A stretch of 64,000 bases of DNA from Oligoflexia bacterium. Lineage in GTDB: Bacteria; Bdellovibrionota; UBA1018. Within the stretch, counting starts at the first letter, position 1. The number at the start of each line of letters is the position of its first letter. The notes beneath the pieces were generated by a model that was given only the letters and a program-made list of their open reading frames with translations, was not told where the DNA came from and searched no databases. The stretch covers positions 1 through 64,000 of the forward strand of contig CAITVN010000024.1 of the NCBI GenBank assembly GCA_903895855.1, written 5' to 3'. The position numbers were made by a program, and so were the translations under genes. Of this stretch, positions 8,679 through 16,648 are shown in pieces.

Positions 8679-9902
8679 TCACTCCAAAACGACCTTGTGC
8701 TTTTTCGCGATACGCTCGTAGTAGTTCATCACTTGCTTCGAATAGGCTCTTTTTTCAAGGTAAGAACCTGGGTAGAAACTGCGTTTGAAACTATAGGCCA
8801 CCAGGTCTTTCAGATTTTTAGGACTAATCGTAAAATTCTCAAGCGCCAGTTTAAACTCTTTCGACACGCTGGTATTTGAAATCAGGCGATTGTCAGTGCA
8901 AAGCGCGATCGACATTTTTTGTTCTAACATTCGAGCGAGCGAATGCATTTTAATGTCTTTTAAATCAGGATTCGTTTGAAGGTTACTGGTCAAACACACT
9001 TCGATCGTGATGCGCTTTTCAGCAATGATCGAAACCAAACTGTCAATGTAGGCCTTCTTATCTTTGATTTCAGGATCTGTGACTTTACTCACATCAAAAA
9101 GGTAGTAACAATGCCCCAAGCGATCAGCATTCAGGTCAGTGATCGCTTGAAAAATACTCTCGGCACCGTAAGCTTCTCCAGCATGCACCGTTTTGTGCAT
9201 GAAGTTTTTGTGCACGTAGCGATACGACTGTGCAAAATCAGCGGCCGGATAACCGGCTTCTTGGCCTGCCAAATCAAATCCGACAATCGGTATGCCCTTT
9301 TCGTTTCGCACTTTGACTACGCCTTTGGCCAGCTCAAGCGCCCCCATGCGAATGACTTCCATTGAGTCTGAATAAGAATGGGCACCGAACAATTGCGTGT
9401 AATACGGCGAAAAATTTGATCGACCAAACATGCGCATCGCACAGGCAATGATTCCGTACTTAAAAGGAGGCTCATCACCCTTTGCAATCTCAGCCTGCCC
9501 GTTGAATTCTTTTTCGGCGCGCGACATGCCGCGGTTAATGGCATCGAAAACGCGTTCCATCGTGAGGTCTTTACCATCCATCATGAGTTGCGGGGCAAAT
9601 CGTGGCTCAATGTAGCGAACTCCCTCTTTTTGATTATCAACGGCTAACTCATAAGCGCAGCGCTCGAGATTCTCAGGGTCTCGAAGCACTGCACAAGTGT
9701 ACATGAATCCATGAAGGTATTCGCCGAGGTCTTTGTAGGTGTCTTTAAAAACCAACTCGCGCAAACCCGCTTCGGTATACGAAGGCAGTTTAACATTCTC
9801 TTTTTTCGCTAGCTCGATCAGCGTCGATAACCTGAGCGAACCATCAAGGTGCAAGTGCAAATCTGTTTTAGGAATTTCTCTGATAAACTCGTCGGTGTAC
9901 AT
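8679..9902 (-). CDS. add: adenosine deaminase family protein
   Basis: This hydrolase converts adenosine to inosine for purine salvage in the cytoplasm. The zinc and catalytic motifs of the family are in order: KTDLHLHLDGS at the N-terminus (HxH), VHAGEAYG (His, general acid Glu), DRLGHCYYL, VCLTSNLQTN and ALCTDNRLIS. The last motif is usually TDD; here the second Asp is Asn, a variant I have seen in some bacterial members. I place the start at 9902 (MYTDEFIREIP), with AGAGG about 13 nt upstream. The longer frame to 9968 would add a hydrophobic 22-residue extension not expected in the family. It is divergent from the metallopeptidase gene. Confidence 0.85.
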   Translation of the reverse strand: MYTDEFIREIPKTDLHLHLDGSLRLSTLIELAKKENVKLPSYTEAGLRELVFKDTYKDLGEYLHGFMYTCAVLRDPENLERCAYELAVDNQKEGVRYIEPRFAPQLMMDGKDLTMERVFDAINRGMSRAEKEFNGQAEIAKGDEPPFKYGIIACAMRMFGRSNFSPYYTQLFGAHSYSDSMEVIRMGALELAKGVVKVRNEKGIPIVGFDLAGQEAGYPAADFAQSYRYVHKNFMHKTVHAGEAYGAESIFQAITDLNADRLGHCYYLFDVSKVTDPEIKDKKAYIDSLVSIIAEKRITIEVCLTSNLQTNPDLKDIKMHSLARMLEQKMSIALCTDNRLISNTSVSKEFKLALENFTISPKNLKDLVAYSFKRSFYPGSYLEKRAYSKQVMNYYERIAKKHKVVLE

Positions 9903-10002
9903 TAGGTGAAGACCTCTGCCCAATAATCTGTCAAAGGATTCGACAAAGAAAAAGAACAATCGAAGCACCGGTATTGAATGCCATGAGACAGAATGAATCT
10001 TC

Positions 10003-10031
10003 TTGAGATATGACGCGATGCGTTGTATTAT
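10003..10031 (+). promoter_or_regulatory. sigma-70-type promoter of the metallopeptidase gene
   Basis: TTGAGA at 10003-10008 and TATTAT at 10026-10031 are separated by exactly 17 bp and lie 20 nt upstream of the preferred ATG at 10051. This placement also argues against the longer reading frame that would begin inside the promoter. Confidence 0.6.
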
Positions 10032-10050
10032 GCCGCCACGAGGTAAATTT

Positions 10051-13041
10051 ATGAATGATTATCGCTTATTGAGCATTGGCGTGCTCGCTGCCGCCCTATT
10101 GTCTGCTGGTTGCCCAGGCAACACCAACCCAATTCCTGAATCATCGCCAAACCCAACGCCCACGTTGGTCGGCATTTCTCCTGAAACGCTGTCAGTCGCT
10201 CGACAGCTTCAATTAGAGCTTCCGGGCGCAAAAGTGCACTTCAGCGCTCAACACGGCGGCATCACTAAAGTCGAATCACGAGGCCTTGATTTGGCCACTG
10301 ACCCAGTAGATGGCACACCTGGCGCTACACCAGAACCCTTAGTCGACGCTCGTGGTACCGACGACTCAGCGCTCGATTCTTCAACCATGGAATTTTTCGT
10401 TCGCTTTGGCAACGCCTACGGCCTCACGAACCCACAAGAACAATTGCGAGTACTCGTTGACCCCGTGAACGACCAACTTCACACCAGCAAAACCGAAAAT
10501 GTTGCGTTTGAAATTCGCGGTCTTGAGAAAGCCAAACACCGCACTTACGTTCAGACTCACAACGGTCTACGCATCGTGGGTCGCTTTGCTCACGCAAGCT
10601 TCGACACCAACGGTGGTCTACAGACTGTGAACACGCGCTTACTTGCCATCTCACCGAACTTCGACACCACCCCAAAATTCAGTGGTGAAACCGCCTGGAG
10701 CGAAGCCACTTCGAAATTCGCTGAAATCGCAAAATCAAATGACTCACTCGCTTGGCTTGGCAACATTCAAGGCAGCAGCGAGTACTTACAACACGTTCAA
10801 GAACTCGTGATCACTCCGGTCGACTCGCGAGGTGCTGTTGACTCTCTAGCCGCCGATGCGACTCCGCATTTGGCTTATCGCCTTCAAGTACGCCGAATGG
10901 GTACACAAGCCCTCTTGTACATTGACGCGAAAACTGGCGAAGTTCTCGCCTCAGTCGACACCATGCCTTCGGATTGGTACGACACGGGTACGACACAAGT
11001 AGTCTCTGCAAAAGATGAGCTCGGTAACAACCAAATCATCATGACCACTTTAGACGGCTCAACCAAATACATGTCGATCTCACCCAACACGGGTTCGTCG
11101 AGCCCAGCTTGGCTTGACGAGAACAACGGCGTTTCATTCAGCAATACCGCTGGTCGCGCAGACTTGACCCTAACTTACTACGCACCGATCACAATCAATG
11201 CGACGAAAGCTGATGGATCTCAAAACACTTGGTTGACTGACACGACTTTTAATACTGGCAACACTCGCCAAGTTTCAGCTTTCAATCGCAACATGATTGA
11301 TATCTGGGATTTCTGGCTTGGGCAACACAGCTGGCGCAGTTGGGATGGCCAAGGTTCAACCCTTTGGGCATCAATCAACAACCACAAATCATCTAACCCA
11401 GCACCTCAGTTAAATGCCTGGGGCGGTAACGGTGTGATGCAAATCGCAGACGGTACCACTTCAACTGGCCAGTACTGCGGAGCTTCTCATGAAATCGTCG
11501 GCCACGAAATGGGCCACAACGTTTTGGGTGCCACAGCCCCGCTCGATTACCTAAACCAGTCAGGCGCGATCAACGAAGCGATCGCTGACTTTTGGGGCCT
11601 TGCGATCACTGCCAATCGTGGCGCAGACGACTGGGCCAATACCCTCATCGGTGACGATGTCGGCTGGAATTTGCGCGATATGATGACTCCGACCACTTAC
11701 GGTCAACCTGATAAGTTCTCAAACTACGTCGTGACCGCAAACGACTCAGGCGGAGTTCATACGAACAGCGGTATCATCAACAAAGCTCACGCTCTCATCG
11801 TGCGCGGTGGCACATTCAACGGCATCACCGTGAAAAAAGCCGGCCTCGACAAACTTGAACGTGTACTGTTTAGCGGAATGCTTCTTAAAATGTGGCCGCA
11901 AGCGGCTTCGATGGAAGAATTTGCCAACGCCATGCTCGACACGTGTAAGATTGCTGACTTCGTGAACACGTTGTTTGGCGACACTTCTTGGCACAAAGTG
12001 TGCCCTGAGTTTAGAAAAGCGTACCGCGCAGTCGAAGTGATTCCGACCACTTTGGCTGATATCATCGCCGACTTTCACATCATTAAAGATGGCCTTATAA
12101 CCGCAAAACTCGGAAACATTGGCAAGAAAGACTACGCTGCCATCGCGAAGAACTCTTCTGCCACTGCCAATCTCGGGAACGGTAAGTCAGTGGGCGTTAA
12201 AATCACTGACTTCATCAACGAAAACGGATCGCCTGACCTTAAGCCAGGAGAAGAAGGCAAGCTGAAACTCGAACTTCCTTCTGATTTGACCAAAGGTAAC
12301 TACAATCGCTTCATTTCTGAAATTGAAGTGAAGTTGCCAAATCTCAACCCAAGCGATTGGTCGAAGTTTCCATTAGAACTGGGCGCTGACTATGTGCCTG
12401 AGTTAGTCACTTACACTAGCCAAGCCACCACTTCGGCAATGTACAGTCTAACGACGACGGTTGAAGACTGGGGTACTCAAGGCTTTCCGGCCGGAATCAG
12501 CACTGTGCTTCTCACTAGAAACACAGGCATGGGCGGGCTTAAAGTATACAACCAGTCGGAGTCTTCTTTGGGCGCCGCCACTGACGCTTCAAGTGTGACA
12601 GTTCCTGAAAAAGGAATTTTCACTCAAACTAAGTTCCCGACCATCACCATTCCAACGGCCGTAGAAGTTCCTGGTCACCCAGGACGCTTTCAGGCTTGGT
12701 GGGATGTTAACGGTTCGTGGTCGTTCATCAAAGAACAACCACAATTGTACGCTCTTGCTGACGCTAAAGACATGATTGACGAAACGTCTGAAACCAATAA
12801 CTTGGTTTGCGTTAACTGCCGCGCGCCTAATCAAAAAGAAGGCGACACTCGTGGTGTGATCGTTCGATTGCAAAAGACGGTGCCTGTTGCCCAGATGTTT
12901 CCGGCCGAATACTCGGCCGCAGCTGAGAAATTAAAGTCACCTTACGACGTGATCTTCTCAGTCAAAACACACGCACAGCCGGCACTTCCGTACCGTGTTC
13001 CGGGCCCGATGGAAAATGGAACAGTGAAGTTCAAGAGATAG
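10051..13041 (+). CDS. M4 (thermolysin-type) metallopeptidase lipoprotein
   Basis: This is a large exported protease. The start at 10051 is chosen for its GAGGT ribosome binding site and because it begins directly with a lipoprotein signal, MNDYRLLSIGVLAAALLSAGC (lipobox LSAGC). A proline-rich linker is followed by an FTP-like and PepSY-like inhibitory propeptide (about residues 50-310). The M4 catalytic domain has the zinc motif HEMGH at 485-489 and the third ligand Glu509 in GAINEAIADFWG, the exact thermolysin spacing. The last 250 residues contain a CARDB-like beta domain (DETSETNNLVC) that may bind substrate or surface. It is probably an outer-membrane-anchored or released protease for protein degradation outside the cell. 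Confidence 0.88.
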   Translation: MNDYRLLSIGVLAAALLSAGCPGNTNPIPESSPNPTPTLVGISPETLSVARQLQLELPGAKVHFSAQHGGITKVESRGLDLATDPVDGTPGATPEPLVDARGTDDSALDSSTMEFFVRFGNAYGLTNPQEQLRVLVDPVNDQLHTSKTENVAFEIRGLEKAKHRTYVQTHNGLRIVGRFAHASFDTNGGLQTVNTRLLAISPNFDTTPKFSGETAWSEATSKFAEIAKSNDSLAWLGNIQGSSEYLQHVQELVITPVDSRGAVDSLAADATPHLAYRLQVRRMGTQALLYIDAKTGEVLASVDTMPSDWYDTGTTQVVSAKDELGNNQIIMTTLDGSTKYMSISPNTGSSSPAWLDENNGVSFSNTAGRADLTLTYYAPITINATKADGSQNTWLTDTTFNTGNTRQVSAFNRNMIDIWDFWLGQHSWRSWDGQGSTLWASINNHKSSNPAPQLNAWGGNGVMQIADGTTSTGQYCGASHEIVGHEMGHNVLGATAPLDYLNQSGAINEAIADFWGLAITANRGADDWANTLIGDDVGWNLRDMMTPTTYGQPDKFSNYVVTANDSGGVHTNSGIINKAHALIVRGGTFNGITVKKAGLDKLERVLFSGMLLKMWPQAASMEEFANAMLDTCKIADFVNTLFGDTSWHKVCPEFRKAYRAVEVIPTTLADIIADFHIIKDGLITAKLGNIGKKDYAAIAKNSSATANLGNGKSVGVKITDFINENGSPDLKPGEEGKLKLELPSDLTKGNYNRFISEIEVKLPNLNPSDWSKFPLELGADYVPELVTYTSQATTSAMYSLTTTVEDWGTQGFPAGISTVLLTRNTGMGGLKVYNQSESSLGAATDASSVTVPEKGIFTQTKFPTITIPTAVEVPGHPGRFQAWWDVNGSWSFIKEQPQLYALADAKDMIDETSETNNLVCVNCRAPNQKEGDTRGVIVRLQKTVPVAQMFPAEYSAAAEKLKSPYDVIFSVKTHAQPALPYRVPGPMENGTVKFKR

Positions 13042-13066
13042 AAAATAGATAATTAGTACTCAATGT

Positions 13067-13110
13067 ATCGCCAATGAGTCGAGATTCGATTCATTGGCGA
13101 TTTTTATTTT
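13067..13110. terminator. bidirectional rho-independent terminator
   Basis: A perfect 11-bp stem (ATCGCCAATGA at 13067-13077, its complement at 13091-13101) encloses a 13-nt loop and is followed by TTTTTATTTT on the plus strand. It sits 25 nt after the metallopeptidase stop and just before the end of the convergent gene. Confidence 0.85.
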
Positions 13111-13112
13111 AA

Positions 13113-16100
13113 TCAGTACATTTTTATAAAGACCACTTCGCGTGGTGCCAGCTTCACGGTCAAGTCAAGAGCGCCGACAGGCAGTGCCTCATCTGATTCA
13201 GCTTGAAATTGATGCTGGTCATTCAACCGAATCAAAGACCAACGTTTACTTGCCAAGTTAGCTAAATTCCAGGCTGCGTTCTCGCCAAACTTACCGTGAA
13301 TCACCGTCGCATTGTCTGAGTTTGAAACGATCACGGCTCCGACCGACACGCCATCGGGCGATCGCCAACTGCTGGTCAGCACCCTGGGCACTTTAAAGTC
13401 TCCCCAATAACAATACGCCCGCATCGATTGATCACTTGTGAAAAATGACGGCGCCGTCGAGAGCCCAGTGTTGCCCTGAAAATGATCGATTGGCATTCGT
13501 CCTTCAATGGGTTGACCTATAAACTCTAAAATCACAGGCTCAAGCATGTCACCGAGAACCAAGTATTCATTCAAATACTTGCGCCAACGGGCATAATTGA
13601 TCAAGGGGCTGGCCAGAGGTTTATTCGGAGCAATGACCGTGTCATAAGAAATCGGAAGACCTCCCCAATTAAAATACCAAGCAAGTTTTGCCAGTTGCGT
13701 GGTGAGGTACTTTTTCTTTTGTTCATCAGTCGTGGTGCCACTAAAATTGGCAGTCACGTCTTCTTGCGCGCACGATTCTGTTTTGAATACCGATAGGCCA
13801 TCAAAAACCGCGTGATCGTGATAGACAGCCTGAGCAAACGGCACGATATTTTCAAAATCGGTATCAGCGTTTAAGAATCCATCGATCGACCCCACATAGG
13901 CCTCGTTAAAACTTTCAGTGAAGAGAGCCGCTCGAGAATCAGGATTGCCTGAATTAACCGCTTGCCTCAACGCTTTCACTTCTTTAGTCACTCCACTCAC
14001 ATAAAGCGTCGGATCATTCGCCGCGTGTGGGTGTTCGGAGGTATTGTCTGCGGCGCAAATGTGGGTTGAATTGGCCCCGATGACATCAAGGTAGATCGCC
14101 TGTGGTTTCACGGTAGATGCAAAGTTGGCAAAATAGCTAGTTAGCTTCTGTGACCAGCCCGCACTATTTGGACAAGCCGTACTCGATTGAATCGCCGGGG
14201 TAGTCCAGAGCTTATAGGGTGCACAGCTGCTAATCCAGGTAGCTGCACTCGGCTGACTGCAACTTGAAATGTCGTTATAAAACGAAGCCATTGACGAAGT
14301 AGCAGCGAGATTTTCAACAAATGCAGTGATCCCTGGTTTAGGTTCAGCGAAAGGATTGCCCGCATTCTGGCCATATTTTGAATCAGTGTGCCAGCTTCGC
14401 GCCTCACACATCAGAAGGTCTCCATCGTCAGGACTCAAGTATTGATTTCTCAATGATAAACAATCGGTATTTAAGTAAGATGTCTCAGTCGCAAAACTGC
14501 TGGCCATCTGTCTGAGGCCGACCGACAAAAGGCTTTTGGGAAAATCTTCTCGATCGGCGAATTTCTTTAGGGCGGTAAACCGCTGCAGCACAAGAGCGCG
14601 GTAGGCCCGAGCGAGAGAGTACCAACCACCTGATTGAATTCCCAATACGGTTCCGTAGACTTGATTAAATTCGCCTGAAGCCCTCTCAGAAGGTGTCACG
14701 AGATATGAACTTGAATAGTTGATTGCCGGGTCTACCGTTTCGGGTGAAAGACCGTTCGGTAGCGCCGACACGACGGTGTAGTTTTTGACACGAAAGGCAG
14801 GGTCTGGGTCAGCGATCATCAATCCTGTTGAGCCCGCTAAACCCGAATACAACCCCATCACCTGCATGCTCATGCCACGACTCGGAAACGTGCCACTCCA
14901 AGGCAAAGTTGGTCGCTTCATTGAGTAGATATCCACTATTTTTTCGACAGGCGTGCCCGTTTCTGCCGCCGTTGTTTTTTTAGTGAACCCAGGCACCTGA
15001 TAAATCTGTAGTCCCAAATCCTGCACACCAAACGGATTAGGAATCGAACGCCCAATCGAATGATCAGGTACCAACCATTCAGTACCGATGGCATTTCTAG
15101 CAATTGGTCCGAGCCCCTCAAGACCCAAGAATTCAATTCGCTCTAATTTCCAGACGTCACTGATCACTCGAGCCTTCGTCAATCGAACCTCGAACTCGCT
15201 CACACTGCCCGGAATCGGAATCAGATCAACCGCCACCGTGAGAATACCGCCGAGATTTGAAAAGCGACTGTACGCCGAGAATGTCGCGTTGGGCAGCGCA
15301 ATTCTTGGCCAGTTTAGAGTTTTAGATCCAGTCGTCGGGTTCTTGGTGTAATTCAGATCGCCCCAGTCGCCTGACTGATTTCGAATCGTGACTGTCGTGT
15401 TGGCCTGGGTTGCGTGCCTGAGTTGCACCGCCCAGAGCGCTCGACCGGGTACCTGACTCGTTTTGGGATCGCAATTGTTTGCGTCGTGAATTGCGGCAAG
15501 CCCGTACCCATACATCGGGCCAGTCAGTGCTATTTCTAGCGCTTGGTTTCTCATCTGAAAAGAGTTATCTGCGACCGCTGCCGAAAACTGACGGGCGACT
15601 GAGATTGAATTGTAATCTCCAGAAATGAGCTTCAAAGAGTCAGTTTTTAGCTGCAGATTCGAACTCCAGGCATCACCAACGCGCCGAGAGTTGATCCAAT
15701 AGAGCTTTGTGTGCTGAGCATTGATCGCTGCGATGACTGCTGGTGTGAAGAGCACAAAACTAGAACGTGCCGCCAAACGCCCATCTAGGTAGATTTCAAC
15801 CAGTGGGTTAGCAACGTCGGTGCTGTTCCACCCCAGAGTCAGTTGATGCCACTCACCGGGTGACCAGTTCTTGATCGGCACCACAATCGGCTGCGATGCA
15901 CCCTGCGATCCCAATTGAATCTCAAGTTCATTTCTCAACACCCCACTGACGGTTCGTCGATGCACGAGCATTCGCCATTTTGAAACGCTAGGATCAGACG
16001 ATGTGATGACATCGGTATCGAAAACTCGAAAATACTGAGTTTTCGGATCGAGCTTCTTTGTCGATGGCAGTTCGACTCCAGTGTAAATAATTTCAGACCC

Positions 16101-16511
16101 CACCCAAACTTGAATCTGGCCCTTTGAAAAAATGGGCGCAAATTGTGAAAGGTCAGCTGTGAGGCTATTGTCTGGACCAACCAGCAATGTTGAATTCACC
16201 GAAAAAGATGTCCACCGACTCCGAAGCCAAGTTGCTAAACCTGCCGCAAAATAGCCTGGTTTCACGGTAGCATTGAGATTGCTGCCTACGAAATTCGCGT
16301 CTAACTCAGTCACTTGAGTGGGGGAGACATAACCTGGATAGTAGTCACCACACACAGTTGGTGCAGGCGAGGGATCTGCGGCGATAGCGATGGTTAGACC
16401 GAGATAGGCAGACAGAATGGTGAAAACGAAAATCGTGAGGGTTCGATGGCCTTTAGGTTGTAGTTTCGTCATATTATGCGTTTCGTCAGAAGCGTTGAGC
16501 GGCTTAATCAT
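13113..16511 (-). CDS. giant secreted LamG plus glycoside-hydrolase-like protein
   Basis: The 1132-residue protein has an N-terminal export signal (MTKLQPKGHRTLTIFVFTIL...IAIAADP; the ATG giving this shorter form is at 16472). A concanavalin/LamG-like domain (about residues 70-300) includes the typical strands PGEWHQLTLGWNST and VEIYLDGRLAA. The middle and C-terminal parts resemble the DUF6259 group of putative TIM-barrel glycosidases: YGYGLAAIHDANNCDPK, QAIYLDVIGANSTHICA, ALFTESFNEAYVGSIDG and a terminal beta-sandwich ending LAPREVVFIKMY. Conserved Asp and Glu residues at strand ends (YLDV, TESFNE) are possible catalytic acids. It is convergent with the protease and shares its terminator. 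The substrate is unknown; extracellular polysaccharide binding and cleavage is inferred. Confidence 0.6.
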   Translation of the reverse strand: MIKPLNASDETHNMTKLQPKGHRTLTIFVFTILSAYLGLTIAIAADPSPAPTVCGDYYPGYVSPTQVTELDANFVGSNLNATVKPGYFAAGLATWLRSRWTSFSVNSTLLVGPDNSLTADLSQFAPIFSKGQIQVWVGSEIIYTGVELPSTKKLDPKTQYFRVFDTDVITSSDPSVSKWRMLVHRRTVSGVLRNELEIQLGSQGASQPIVVPIKNWSPGEWHQLTLGWNSTDVANPLVEIYLDGRLAARSSFVLFTPAVIAAINAQHTKLYWINSRRVGDAWSSNLQLKTDSLKLISGDYNSISVARQFSAAVADNSFQMRNQALEIALTGPMYGYGLAAIHDANNCDPKTSQVPGRALWAVQLRHATQANTTVTIRNQSGDWGDLNYTKNPTTGSKTLNWPRIALPNATFSAYSRFSNLGGILTVAVDLIPIPGSVSEFEVRLTKARVISDVWKLERIEFLGLEGLGPIARNAIGTEWLVPDHSIGRSIPNPFGVQDLGLQIYQVPGFTKKTTAAETGTPVEKIVDIYSMKRPTLPWSGTFPSRGMSMQVMGLYSGLAGSTGLMIADPDPAFRVKNYTVVSALPNGLSPETVDPAINYSSSYLVTPSERASGEFNQVYGTVLGIQSGGWYSLARAYRALVLQRFTALKKFADREDFPKSLLSVGLRQMASSFATETSYLNTDCLSLRNQYLSPDDGDLLMCEARSWHTDSKYGQNAGNPFAEPKPGITAFVENLAATSSMASFYNDISSCSQPSAATWISSCAPYKLWTTPAIQSSTACPNSAGWSQKLTSYFANFASTVKPQAIYLDVIGANSTHICAADNTSEHPHAANDPTLYVSGVTKEVKALRQAVNSGNPDSRAALFTESFNEAYVGSIDGFLNADTDFENIVPFAQAVYHDHAVFDGLSVFKTESCAQEDVTANFSGTTTDEQKKKYLTTQLAKLAWYFNWGGLPISYDTVIAPNKPLASPLINYARWRKYLNEYLVLGDMLEPVILEFIGQPIEGRMPIDHFQGNTGLSTAPSFFTSDQSMRAYCYWGDFKVPRVLTSSWRSPDGVSVGAVIVSNSDNATVIHGKFGENAAWNLANLASKRWSLIRLNDQHQFQAESDEALPVGALDLTVKLAPREVVFIKMY

Positions 16512-16617
16512 TGTTTTTGATGTGTCGCAAATGACTCAGTCAACGAAGCGTAAATTGACCAAGAGTATTGTCGGACATCGCAATTGAACACATTTTGTGT
16601 ACTATTATTAGACAAAA

Positions 16618-16648
16618 ATAACGCATCTCGTTATCATTGAAGAATGAT
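16618..16648 (+). promoter_or_regulatory. tandem hairpins over the start codon of the first NHL lipoprotein
   Basis: Two inverted repeats abut: ATAACG-CATCT-CGTTAT (16618-16634) and ATCATT-GAAG-AATGAT (16633-16648). The second buries the ATG at 16644 in its 3' arm. They share two bases and could alternate. No good Shine-Dalgarno is present. Start-codon occlusion is inferred only. Confidence 0.4.

Noticed and set aside
10003-10050. Longer N-terminus for the metallopeptidase from 10003
   Set aside because: It would start inside a 17-bp-spaced promoter and precede a perfect lipoprotein signal; ATG 10051 has the ribosome binding site.
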